Source: Prevotella dentasini JCM 15908
Lineage (GTDB): Bacteria > Bacteroidota > Bacteroidia > Bacteroidales > Bacteroidaceae
NCBI RefSeq assembly: GCF_000614065.1
Contig: NZ_BAKG01000011.1
Span: forward strand, 34,888-98,887
DNA length: 64,000 nucleotides
Direction: 5' to 3'
The notes beneath the pieces are model-generated. The model searched no databases. It was not told the origin of the DNA and saw only the letters and a list, made by a program, of their open reading frames with translations. Shown in pieces: positions 17,566 through 26,393 of this stretch. A program made the translations under genes and the position numbers. The first letter of the stretch is position 1. Each line of letters opens with the position of its first letter.

Positions 17566-17849
17566 AAAAGTACGTACGTTTTCACCTAAAAGTACGTACG
17601 TTTTCACCTAAAAGTACGTACGTTTTCACCTAAAGGTACGTACTTTTTCCATAAAAAGTATATACCTTTTTCTAAAGTTATAATTATAGATTTCAAAAAC
17701 ATAATTATGCTTTCTATAAAAGGTATAGATGTTTCTCCAAAAACGTAATTATGTTTTTTCTAAATTGTACGGTCGTTTCAATGAAAATGTGCTGTCGTTG
17801 TTCTGAAAATGTGCGGTCTTTCCTGCTAAAAGCCAGTGTCAGGCTCACA
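17566..17849. repeat. Array of twelve to thirteen 22-bp dyad-symmetric units
   Basis: Three identical 22-bp units (17566-17587, 17588-17609, 17610-17631) are followed by progressively diverged units with nearly the same period, ending at about 17827, with a very degraded unit to 17849. Each unit starts with an A tract of 3-5, has a core of about 8-10 bp that is usually palindromic (GTACGTAC in units 1-4, GTATATAC in unit 5, TATAATTATA in unit 6, CATAATTATG in unit 7), then a T tract and C. The A- and T-tract frame is kept while the core changes. Only one 2-nt phase slip is seen (between units 5 and 6). The region 17410-18060 contains no convincing gene. Confidence 0.85.
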
Positions 17850-18097
17850 TTCGCGCAGGGACTTGTCGCCCGTTTCTGCCCGGAAGCAGGACTGGGACAT
17901 ATACCGGGCAGGGATGTGCGGGCGTACTGGAAGACATGGGACTGACCGTGCCATAAGCGGGCAGCAGGCGTGTGGGGACAAGCCGCAGCAGTTGGCCGGT
18001 TCCCCGCAGCCGCCCCTGTATGGGACTCCGGCGGCAACAATTTTCGGCGATTGGGGAATTTACACCCCCGAACCCACGTTATTTACTACCTTATTTA

Positions 18098-18107
18098 GTA
18101 CCTTTGC
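18098..18107 (+). promoter_or_regulatory. -7 promoter box of the MATE gene; possible ICE att core
   Basis: GTACCTTTGC contains the -7 box TACCTTTG (18099-18106), 24 nt before the MATE start. The ten bases also match GTANNTTTGC, the core used by CTnDOT-type tyrosine integrases, so this could be the right junction of the element. Similar sequences occur at other promoters in the window, so the att reading is weak without the left end. Confidence 0.5.
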
Positions 18108-18130
18108 GATGGAATTAGGATAATGATGCT

Positions 18131-19471
18131 ATGCACGGACATACGGACAACTATACGTTCCTGACGCAGGGACCGGTACACCGCGTCATCCTGACGATGG
18201 CGGTACCGACCATCATCTCGATGCTCGTAACGAGCCTTTACAACATTGCCGACACGTTCTTTGTCGGCCAGATAGACACGCAGTCTACCGCAGCGGTGGG
18301 CATCGTCTTCTCACTGATGTTCTTCGTTCAGGCTACGGGATTCTTCTTCGGGCACGGGTCGGGCAACTACATCTCCCGGGAGCTGGGTGCGCGTCGGCAC
18401 GACAACGCCGTGCGCATGGCCTCCGCGGGCTTTTTCCTCTCGTTCGTCTTCGGTATGGCGATATTGCTGCTGGGCGAGCTTTTCCTCACGCCGCTTTCAC
18501 TTTTCCTCGGGAGCACGCCCACCATCCGCCCCTATACCGAGGACTATATGGGCATCATCCTGCTCGGGGCACCGCTGCTGACCTCCTCGCTGACGCTGAA
18601 CAACCAGATGCGCCTGCAGGGCAATGCCGGCTATGCCATGTACGGCATCGTGGTGGGAGCCGTGCTCAATGTCGCGCTCGACCCCGTCTTCATCTTCGGC
18701 CTCGGGATGGGGGTGCGCGGAGCGGCCTTGGCTACCGTTGCGGGGCAGCTGGTTTCGTTCGTCGTTCTCCTGTATATGTCCCGCCGGGGCGAGAACATAT
18801 CCGTCAGTCTTCGCCGTTTCAGCCTGTCGTGGCCGCTGCTGAAGGAGATTTTCTATGGCGGAAGCCCGTCGCTGATGCGGCAGGGGCTTGCCTGCGTGGC
18901 TACGATGACGCTTAATGTCGCTGCCGGAGCATACGGCGACTCTGCCATCGCCGCCATGAGCATCGTCAACCGGATAGCGATGCTCGTCTTCGCTGCCGTA
19001 ATCGGGTTGGGTCAGGGCTTCCAGCCCGTCTGCGGATTCTGCTACGGTGCAGGGCTTTTCGCGCGGCTGAAGTCGGCCTACCGTTTCACGGTCATGGTCG
19101 GCACGCTCTTTCTTGTGGTCTGTGCCGTGGCCGGGTGGCTCTTCAGCGGTTCGCTGATAGGCATATTCCGCAACGACCCCGATGTGATAGCCGTCGGGGT
19201 GGTGGCCCTCCGCTTTCAGCTCTCCACCTTTCCGCTGAATGCGTTTATCCTTGCGAGCAACATGATGGCGCAGACGTGCAGGATGCCATGGCGTGCCAAT
19301 TTCCTTGCCGCTGCCCGGCAGGGACTGTTCTTCATTCCGCTTATCGTGCTGCTTCCTCTCCGTTTCGGACTCTTGGGCGTGGAGATGTGTCAGGCCGTCA
19401 GCGACTTCCTCTCTTTCGTGGTAACGGTGCCCATCATGGTCTGCATCTTCCGCGAAATGAAGTCGGAGTGA
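18131..19471 (+). CDS. MATE family multidrug efflux transporter
   Basis: A 446-residue inner-membrane protein with about 12 hydrophobic segments. It contains the MATE patterns TMAVPTIISMLVTSLYNIADTFFVGQ at its start (split here over residues 22-48), GNYISRELGA, and AALATVAGQLVSF near the middle. It exports cationic compounds using a sodium or proton gradient. An AraC-type regulator follows 48 nt downstream and may control it. The region is GC-richer than both the ICE cargo and the downstream chromosome, suggesting a different origin. The ATG at 18131 gives the expected N-terminus. Confidence 0.93.
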   Translation: MHGHTDNYTFLTQGPVHRVILTMAVPTIISMLVTSLYNIADTFFVGQIDTQSTAAVGIVFSLMFFVQATGFFFGHGSGNYISRELGARRHDNAVRMASAGFFLSFVFGMAILLLGELFLTPLSLFLGSTPTIRPYTEDYMGIILLGAPLLTSSLTLNNQMRLQGNAGYAMYGIVVGAVLNVALDPVFIFGLGMGVRGAALATVAGQLVSFVVLLYMSRRGENISVSLRRFSLSWPLLKEIFYGGSPSLMRQGLACVATMTLNVAAGAYGDSAIAAMSIVNRIAMLVFAAVIGLGQGFQPVCGFCYGAGLFARLKSAYRFTVMVGTLFLVVCAVAGWLFSGSLIGIFRNDPDVIAVGVVALRFQLSTFPLNAFILASNMMAQTCRMPWRANFLAAARQGLFFIPLIVLLPLRFGLLGVEMCQAVSDFLSFVVTVPIMVCIFREMKSE

Positions 19472-19519
19472 AGCTCCCTCCACGATATTCCTCACCATCT
19501 AACCGTCAATATCCGCACA

Positions 19520-20083
19520 ATGACAACACTGCATATAAAGAATATGGTCTGCGACCGCTGCAAGATGGCAGTCGGTATGGTTCTTACCGCTGCCGGGCTT
19601 CATCCGCTCAGCATAGAGCTGGGCGAGGTCTCGGTGGAGGAGGACGTCTCTCCCGACCGCCTCGGGCTGCTCCGCGAGTCGCTCGGCAGGCTCGGGTTTG
19701 AGCTTCTCGGCGACAGGCGGCAGCAGATTGTCGATGCCGTGAAAAGCGCGCTCATCCGCCTCGTGCGCTATGGCGACAATCGCTCACGGCAGACCGTCAG
19801 CAGCTACCTTTCGTCGGAGCTGCATCAGGACTACAGTGCCCTGTCCAGACTCTTTTCGGAAGAAGAGGGAAAAACCATCGAGCGGTATTACATCGAACTC
19901 CGCATAGAGCGCGTGAAGGAACTCATCGGGTATGGCGAGCTGACGCTGACGCAGATAGCCCTGCAAATGAACTATTCGTCGACGGCCTACCTGTCCAGCC
20001 AGTTCAAGAGCGTAACCGGCATGACCCCCTCGCAGTTCAGGGCGGCGAAAGGCAGTGTCCGCAAGAGTCTTGACAAGGTGTAG
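19520..20083 (+). CDS. AraC family regulator with N-terminal HMA-like CxxC domain
   Basis: A 187-residue protein. Residues 1-65 resemble a heavy-metal-associated domain: beta strand TLHIKNMVCDRCKM with Cys11 and Cys14, then an Ig-like ferredoxin pattern ending LGFELLGD. Residues about 90-180 are an AraC-type HTH pair (LTLTQIALQMNYSSTAYLSS and FKSVTGMTPSQFR). No sugar- or ligand-binding cupin domain is present. This domain pairing recurs in Bacteroidetes; the Cys pair suggests metal or redox sensing, which is inference. It probably regulates itself and the MATE gene upstream, with which it is co-directional. Confidence 0.85.
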   Translation: MTTLHIKNMVCDRCKMAVGMVLTAAGLHPLSIELGEVSVEEDVSPDRLGLLRESLGRLGFELLGDRRQQIVDAVKSALIRLVRYGDNRSRQTVSSYLSSELHQDYSALSRLFSEEEGKTIERYYIELRIERVKELIGYGELTLTQIALQMNYSSTAYLSSQFKSVTGMTPSQFRAAKGSVRKSLDKV

Positions 20084-20273
20084 CGGTGGTATGGCGATAG
20101 GCTGATGGCCTGCTAAGTCCGGCAGCTTTGTTCGTCCGTTGCGGGGGGCAGGAATGGCATTTGTGTCTGAATATAGCGGCCGCGGTGTGGAATATCCTTC
20201 AAGGGAGAAGACCATTTCAATGTTTTCGGCTTAACTTTTCCGCCGAACCGGCACCTTTATCGGAAAAAATGTG

Positions 20274-20281
20274 TAAGTTTG
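20274..20281 (+). promoter_or_regulatory. -7 promoter box of the epimerase-like gene
   Basis: TAAGTTTG matches TAnnTTTG, 63 nt before the ATG at 20345. The 190 nt between the AraC stop and this box hold no gene that I can support. Confidence 0.55.
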
Positions 20282-20344
20282 CAGTGGAATAGGGATGCTG
20301 CCCGATGCGGACAGCCTTGCCCCGATAACTAAAGACAATATACA

Positions 20345-21292
20345 ATGAAGCACTTTCTTACTATATGGATGGCCTGCCTGACAGCACTGGCTGCCCATGC
20401 CCAGACTCCCCGGACATTCCGGCTGACCAACGGAAACGGCATGGAGGCTGTGGTAAGCAACTATGGCGCGCGCCTGATGTCGCTGACAGCGCATAACTGG
20501 AACGGACGACTGGAACCCGTCGTAAAGGGTTTCGACAGCGTAGACGACTACCGCCAGCTGCCTACGCTCGGGGCAACGCTCCTGAATTTCACTTCGACGA
20601 CTGCCGACGCACTGGCGGACAATACATGGGATGTAATCAGTTCGGATAACCAGTCGGTCGCCATGCGCTGCACAGCCGATTGTGGCGAACCGGGCAGCGG
20701 AGGTAAGGCTAACATTTCCGTAACCTATACGCTGACCGACCAAAACGCCCTTGACATAGACTACCGCGTAACTTCTACCGTGCCTGTCCCGTTGCGCCTG
20801 ACCAACGGCATAGTCTTCAATCTCTCGGGCGACGGTCATCGGTCCATCCTCAGGCAACATCTATGGTTGGACGCTGCCAAGCATAACCTGCTGGACGACA
20901 GGCGGCAGCCCTCGGGCACGCTGCAGCCTGTCCGCAATACGCCCCTGAACTTCCTCCGCCCACGCGAGATAGGCGACCGCATCGGGCTGCTGGGCGAGGG
21001 CTATTGCCATGCTTTCCAACTGCGCCATCCCGACAATATGCAGAAGCCGGCAGCTATCCTGTTCGATGCCCAGAGCGGCAGGTCGATGACGGTGTACGTT
21101 GCCGAGCCAACCTTGAAGGTGAATACGTATGGCAGCCAGAGCAACGGCATTTCGTTTCAGCCTCTGCACAGCGGATTCAACGGCAGTGGGGAGGCCATCG
21201 ACAACATCCTCCGCCCCGGGCAGGTATTCCATACCGCCACGGTATTCCTTTTCGCTACAGACCCTCCTCTGATAATGAAGACTGCGAAATGA
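20345..21292 (+). CDS. Exported aldose 1-epimerase-like protein
   Basis: A 315-residue protein with a signal peptide (residues 1-20, MACLTALAAHA before QT). The fold signature of galactose mutarotase is visible: NGNGMEAVVSNYGARLMSL at the N-terminus, the central LTNGIVFNLSGDG, and AEPTLKVNTYGSQSNGISFQP near the end. In active mutarotases the central motif is NHxYFNL with a catalytic His; here the position is Gly-Ile (LTNGIVFNL), so activity is doubtful. It may bind sugars or have another role in the periplasm. It converges on uvrA, with a repeat array and terminator between. Confidence 0.8.
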   Translation: MKHFLTIWMACLTALAAHAQTPRTFRLTNGNGMEAVVSNYGARLMSLTAHNWNGRLEPVVKGFDSVDDYRQLPTLGATLLNFTSTTADALADNTWDVISSDNQSVAMRCTADCGEPGSGGKANISVTYTLTDQNALDIDYRVTSTVPVPLRLTNGIVFNLSGDGHRSILRQHLWLDAAKHNLLDDRRQPSGTLQPVRNTPLNFLRPREIGDRIGLLGEGYCHAFQLRHPDNMQKPAAILFDAQSGRSMTVYVAEPTLKVNTYGSQSNGISFQPLHSGFNGSGEAIDNILRPGQVFHTATVFLFATDPPLIMKTAK

Positions 21293-21375
21293 CGCCTTGC
21301 ATGTCTCGGCCTGCATGACAGGCAGTGGGAGGAGGCGGGCATCTCCGAATGGCAGAATATCCGAACCGTATTTTT

Positions 21376-21463
21376 AGAACGGCACTTTGGCATTGTCAGA
21401 GTGCCGTTTTCGGGGTGCGAAAGTGCCGTTTTCAGCTCGCGAAAGTGGCACTCTCCAAAGTGT
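21376..21463. repeat. Four 22-bp units of the GTGCCGTTTTC type
   Basis: Units at 21376-21397, 21398-21419, 21420-21441 and 21442-21463 share AGTGCCGTTTTC or its mirror form GGCACTTT at the same phase. They lie in the gap between the epimerase-like gene and uvrA (convergent ends). The period is identical to the array at 17566 and the core nearly identical to those at 41665 and 61392. Confidence 0.75.
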
Positions 21464-21513
21464 CCTTCCAAAAGCTTTAAATCTTTTATGCGAAAGTTGG
21501 CTAAGTGTTCTCC

Positions 21514-21552
21514 AAAAAACTCCCAAGCAAGGGCGATACTCTTGCTTGGGAG
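21514..21552 (-). terminator. Terminator of uvrA
   Basis: CTCCCAAGCAAG (21520-21531) and CTTGCTTGGGAG (21541-21552) form a perfect 12-bp stem with a 9-nt loop. On the minus strand it is followed by six T residues (A run at 21514-21519). It lies 117 nt after the uvrA stop. Confidence 0.85.
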
Positions 21553-21668
21553 CTTATAATAGTCCGGTTTGTAACGACTCAAATTTCCTTTCTGTAAAAG
21601 AGCGGATGCGGCAGGCTTGCTCCAAGACGGAAAAGGCGGCGGAATTGGTTGCCCTTGGCAACATGAGG

Positions 21669-24535
21669 CTATAGGGCTGGGGCAGAAGGCGTCTGAAGTT
21701 TCTCTGAAAGATACTTTCCCGTGAGGCTCCTGCCGCAGGCGGCAACATCTTCCGGCGTACCTGCTGCAACGAGGCGGCCTCCCTTGTCGCCCCCTTCGGG
21801 GCCAATGTCCAACAAATAGTCTGCACATTTAATGACATCCATGTTGTGCTCAATGACCAGAACGGTGTGCCCCTTGCTGATGAGCGCATTGAAGGCTGCA
21901 AGAAGCCGTCGTATGTCGTGGTAGTGCAGCCCCGTGGTAGGCTCGTCGAAGATGAACAGCGTAGGCTCCTGACGTTCCTGCCCGATAAAGTAGGCGAGTT
22001 TTACGCGCTGGTTTTCGCCACCGGAGAGAGTGGAGGAGTTTTGCCCGAGCTTTATATAGCCGAGTCCGACGTCTTCGAGCGGTTGCAGCTTGCCTGCTAT
22101 GCCTTTCTTTTTGTATTTGCCGAAGAACTCTATCGCCTCCGAAACCGTCATGTCAAGCACGTCGCTGATATTCTTGCCGTTAAAGCTCACGTCGAGAATC
22201 TCACGCTTGAACCGCTTGCCATGACATTCTTCGCACTCGAGTGTCAGGTCTGCCATGAACTGCATCTCAATGGTTATCACCCCTGCTCCCTTACATTCTT
22301 CGCATCGCCCTCCCTCGGTATTGAAGGAGAAGTATTGCGGCGTGAACCCCATCTGTTTGGAAAGCGGCTGTTCGGCATAGAGCTTTCGTATCTCATCGTA
22401 GGCCTTCACGTAGGTGGCAGGGTTGGAACGGGTACTTTTGCCGATAGGGTTCTGGTCTACGAACTCTACATGCCTGATTTGGTCAATATCTCCTGACAGG
22501 GAAGAATATTCCCCGGGAATTTCTGCAACTTCGTCTAACCGCCGTTTCAGGGCCGGATAGAGTATGCCCCTGACCAGCGACGACTTGCCGCTGCCGCTGA
22601 CACCCGTAACTACGGTGAACGCGTTGAGAGGTATCTTTACGTCTATTCCCTTGAGGTTGTTCATCCGGCAGCCTTTTAGCTCAATGGCCATGTTCCATGG
22701 TCTTCTTGAGAGCGGGATGCTTATTTTCTCTGTCCCCGTCAGATACTTGATGGTGTAGGAGCGTGGGTATTTTTCAAGAAGTTCCTTGTTGGTATGCGAA
22801 TTGTCGCTGGCAGCGGATAGGGTGGGGGGATTTTTCCCTCGTAAACGATTTCTCCACCCAGACGTCCTGCGTCCGGCCCGACGTCGATGAGATAGTCGGC
22901 AGCCCGCATGATTTCCTCGTCGTGTTCAACTACCACTACCGTATTGCCCAGTCCTTGCAGTTCTTTCAGCACTGCTATAAGGCGGTCGGTATCGCGGCTG
23001 TGCAGACCGATGGAGGGTTCGTCCAGAATATAGAGTGAGCCGACTAATGAAGAACCCAGCGATGTTGTCAGATTGATGCGCTGACTCTCTCCGCCACTGA
23101 GCGTGCTTGACTGGCGATTGAGCGTCAGATAGCCCAATCCCACTTCTACCAAAAATTGTAATCGGCTGTTGATTTCAGCCAACAGGCGTTTGCTGACCTT
23201 GGCTTCGTGCTCGGTCAGTCTAAGTTCCCGGAACCATTCCTGAAGGTTGCCGACAGGCATTTCCACGAGGTCTGTTATTGCCATTCCGGCTATTTTTACC
23301 CATGTTGCCTCTTTTTTCAGTCTTCGTCCGTGGCAGTCGGGGCATACGGTTTTGCCCCGATAGCGGCTCAGCAGCACCCGGTATTGAATCTTGTACTGAT
23401 TGTCTTTCACCATTTGGAAGAAAGAATCAATGCAGATGCGCTCGTTGTCTGGCGTATGCCTGTCGCTTGGCAGACCATGCCAGAGTTGTCCCTTCTCTTC
23501 CGGTGTCAGCTCAAAATATGGCTTGAAGATGGGAAAATTGTCAATGGCTGCCCGTCGGCAGAACTCATCCTGCCATACTTTCATCTTGTCTCCGTGCCAG
23601 CATTGCACACAGCCGTCATAGACCGACAGGGACGAGTTGGGGATGACGAGACGCTCGTCTATGCCGATGACCCGTCCGAATCCTTCGCAGGTGGGACATG
23701 CGCCCAAGGGTGAGTTGAAGGAGAACATGTTGTCGTTCGGGTCTTCAAACCTGATTCCGTCAGCTTCAAAACGCGTGGAGAAGTCATAAACGATATTGGA
23801 TGGGAGAAACAACAACCGCAGCGATCCGTTTCCCTCATAGAAAGCCGTTTCACAGGAATCGGTCAGTCGTGAGATGGCATCCTTGGATTCATCGACAGAC
23901 ATGCGTGTGATGACCAGATAAACATTTTCTCCGGAAACAGTTTCGTCTTCCAGATGCTCTGCCAGCCAGTCTTCTATGCGCACGAAATCACCATTTGTGT
24001 AGATTCGGGAATATCCCTCCTGTACCTCCATCTCCAGTTGCTGCTGCACAGACCGTCCTTCGACGACATGCAAGGGGGCGAGAATGCAGAACTTGGTGCC
24101 CGGTGAGTATTCCTGAGTCTTGTCAATGACGTCTTCTACCGTGTGCCGTTTCACCTCCTCACCGCTCACTGGGCTATATGTCCGTCCGATTCGTGCATAG
24201 AGCAATCGGAGATATTCGTAGATTTCAGTTGATGTACCTACGGTAGAGCGAGGGTTGCGCGCTATGACTTTCTGTTCTATGGCAATGGCAGGAGGGAGAC
24301 CTTTTATAAAGTCAACTTCCGGCTTCGACATCCGGCCGAGGAACTGCCGGGCATAGGCAGAAAGGCTTTCAACATATCTTCTTTGTCCTTCGGCATATAA
24401 TGTATCGAAGGCGAGCGATGATTTTCCCGAGCCTGACACGCCTGTTACGGCAATGAACTTGTTTCGGGGAATCCTCACGCTGATATTCTTCAGGTTGTTT
24501 ACCCTTGCACCTCGTATTTCTATGTACTTGTCCAT
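21669..24535 (-). CDS. uvrA: Excinuclease ABC subunit UvrA, frameshifted
   Basis: UvrA recognises DNA damage and loads UvrB in nucleotide excision repair. The first frame (24535 down to about 22739) holds the N-terminal ATPase with [13 protein letters not shown], the zinc module CPTCEGFG and CPDCHGRR, and the ABC signature [11 protein letters not shown]. The second frame (to 21669) holds the second ATPase [13 protein letters not shown], the zinc-binding CEECKGAG, and [11 protein letters not shown]. They join when one base is added to the six-G run at 22824-22829, giving 955 residues, the normal length. The start is the ATG encoding [17 protein letters not shown]. As uvrA is a housekeeping gene and both halves are well preserved, an assembly error is likely. 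Confidence 0.95.
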
Positions 24536-24583
24536 GTTGTTTCTGTTTGGTCTGCCAGATGGCTCTGGGCTGAAAATCTCCTG

Positions 24584-24591
24584 CAAAATTA
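24584..24591 (-). promoter_or_regulatory. -7 promoter box of uvrA
   Basis: On the minus strand TAATTTTG, a match to TAnnTTTG, 48 nt upstream of the uvrA ATG. No LexA-like site was recognised near it. Confidence 0.5.
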
Positions 24592-24645
24592 CAAAAAAGA
24601 TTTTGATTTCTTTCCAAAACACTGATGTACATCTTTGACAGGTAT

Positions 24646-24669
24646 TTCCGGGATGAAATAATCCCGGAA
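24646..24669 (-). terminator. Hairpin after the FadL-like gene
   Basis: TTCCGGGAT (24646-24654) and ATCCCGGAA (24661-24669) form a perfect 9-bp stem with a 6-nt loop. A further CCCGGGAT at 24687-24694 could pair alternatively with the right arm. It lies 53 nt after the stop of the leftward gene at 24723; no strong T tract follows, so termination is inferred from position. Confidence 0.5.
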
Positions 24670-24722
24670 CTTTCTTGCAAGAATGTCCCGGGATTGCTAT
24701 GAGTAATGTTTTAAGCGGATAA

Positions 24723-26318
24723 TCAGAAATGATAGCCTAGTGTCAGTAGGAGTTGACTCCTGTTGTTGTCTACTTTGGTCGGCGTTGGTATGTTGGTGAG
24801 GGTTGTAGAAGTGGCATTATCTCTGACGGCCATAGACGAGAAAGGATAGAAGTCGCCTTGCTGTGAGCTGTATTGGTAGGCAAGGTCTACGTTGAATTTC
24901 TCTATCTGATAGCCCAATCCAAAGGTGAAGCGGTTGGTTGATTTCCAGTTGACAAAGTCGGTTGCCGAAGAATAGCTGGAACCGAGTGATGCCAAGCCTG
25001 TGTCTTTCTGTCCATTCTCCTCGTATGCCGGGCTCAAGTAGTTGTAGCCAAAACGGACAGCGAAGTTGCTGATAGGTTTGTATTCCATACCAAACTTAAG
25101 CGTGCTGACGCCCTTCAGTGTCTTCTTGGTGTGATCGTTCATGGCTGCATCCCTGAAGGTTGTCTCGTAGCCATCGACACCATTGATAATTCGTGTGTTG
25201 ATGCTGCCATAGTCCTCGTACTCATAGGTGAGACCCATAGCAAGGTAGTTGCCGACGGTATGCCCCAGCGACAGGCCAAACTTCCACGGAGTCCAAATCT
25301 TATAGTCATAAGAGTTGCTGATGTTGCCTTTATCGTATAATCCGCCCTCCGTGGCATTGTTGTTTATCTTGGAGTAGTTGGAGGTGGTCAGGTCGTACCA
25401 TGTCGGGGTCTTCATGTACACACCGATGCGGAAAGGTGAATTGTCAACGGGGCGGAAAATGGCACCTGCCGTGATGTCTACGCCCGTGCCGGTAATCTTA
25501 CGCTCGTCAGAGTAGTTTATCTGGCCGAGACCGTCTGACAATTTCTCGCGGTATTCGCTATATCCTTTGTAATGTACATCCTTGATGCCAAACGTTATGC
25601 CAAGAAATATCCGGTTGTGGATGTTGCCGCTGATGTTGAAATCGTAGTTACCGATATATCCTGTATGGGCACGATTGAAAGCATAGCTGTCAGCCAAATA
25701 GTTGTAGCTCTTGCTATCTTTGGCATCAGGTATCATGGTATTCCAGTAAAGAAAGTCGGTTTGGCTCCATGTGAAAGCGGTGCTGTTGCTGTTGTCGTCC
25801 ACGTAGCCATTGTAGTATCCGTCCTTATCCTTTCCTACCGAGAAGCCACCATTAGCCTCAGCTCCTAAGAATCCTTTCAGGTAAGACTGGGTGTTTTGAG
25901 AGGCATTATGCAATGAGTTGGAAGCATTCAGAATATAGTCGAAATTCTTTCCCTTGTGGTAGTTGAAGGCGAAGTTCAGAAAGGAGTTTCGTCTGGTACG
26001 GGTCGAATAGACCACTCCAATTTGGTCGAAGCTGGCATTTGTCTTGTTGCCATTGGCAAATTCCGTTCCTTTTCCCTGCATGACCAGTCCGCCACTTGCG
26101 GAGACGGTATTGTGCCGGAAAAGTCCGATACCGGCAGGGTTGCTTCCAATTGTGGAAATGTCTGCACCCAAAGCTTCCAATGCACCACCCATGCCGACAT
26201 ATCTTGCTGTACCATTAAGGTCGTTTTCTATGAGTTTTGCGTTTTCGTAAGTTTCCTGTGCTGCCAAGGGTAATGTCATCAGTGTTGCCGCAGTCAATAT
26301 AAAGTGTTTTGCATTCAT
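24723..26318 (-). CDS. FadL/OMPP1-like outer membrane transport protein
   Basis: A 531-residue outer-membrane protein. Signal peptide residues 1-20 (ILTAATLMTLPLAA before QE). The start of the mature protein, NGTARYVGMGGALEALGAD then STIGSNPAGIGLFR, is the classic OMPP1/FadL/TodX N-terminal hatch signature with the NPAG motif. The rest shows amphipathic beta strands and ends in LLLTLGYHF, a C-terminal aromatic barrel signal. The family imports hydrophobic compounds such as fatty acids; the actual substrate here is unknown. It follows the YGW-rich gene on the same strand and may share its transcript. Confidence 0.85.
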   Translation of the reverse strand: MNAKHFILTAATLMTLPLAAQETYENAKLIENDLNGTARYVGMGGALEALGADISTIGSNPAGIGLFRHNTVSASGGLVMQGKGTEFANGNKTNASFDQIGVVYSTRTRRNSFLNFAFNYHKGKNFDYILNASNSLHNASQNTQSYLKGFLGAEANGGFSVGKDKDGYYNGYVDDNSNSTAFTWSQTDFLYWNTMIPDAKDSKSYNYLADSYAFNRAHTGYIGNYDFNISGNIHNRIFLGITFGIKDVHYKGYSEYREKLSDGLGQINYSDERKITGTGVDITAGAIFRPVDNSPFRIGVYMKTPTWYDLTTSNYSKINNNATEGGLYDKGNISNSYDYKIWTPWKFGLSLGHTVGNYLAMGLTYEYEDYGSINTRIINGVDGYETTFRDAAMNDHTKKTLKGVSTLKFGMEYKPISNFAVRFGYNYLSPAYEENGQKDTGLASLGSSYSSATDFVNWKSTNRFTFGLGYQIEKFNVDLAYQYSSQQGDFYPFSSMAVRDNATSTTLTNIPTPTKVDNNRSQLLLTLGYHF

Positions 26319-26393
26319 CGTAGTTTATGCTTTTTGTTAGTTCAACAAATATCTGTGTCGAATTGTTTGTCAGGAGTAAAGGTTGGGGACGTA

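Noticed and set aside
17566..17849. CRISPR array
   Set aside because: Unit length is 22 bp with no separate unique spacers of 28-40 nt; variation is within the core of each unit, and no cas genes are nearby.
17714..18040. 108-codon leftward frame across the repeat region
   Set aside because: It runs through 22-bp repeats whose period is not a multiple of three, has low-complexity content and no ribosome-binding site; a chance frame.
20273..20282. GTAAGTTTGC as an att core
   Set aside because: It is the -7 box of the epimerase-like gene; the same ten-base pattern occurs at other plain promoters (56788, 61815), so without flanking element genes it carries no weight.
21669..24535. Two separate uvrA-like genes
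   Set aside because: Each half has just one ATPase domain and the downstream frame continues upstream of its first ATG with family sequence; one base in the G run joins them to the normal length.
24592..24722. LexA/SOS operator upstream of uvrA
   Set aside because: I looked for a dyad near the -7 box; the only inverted repeats (CCGGGAT type) are placed as an end-of-transcript hairpin of the FadL-like gene.
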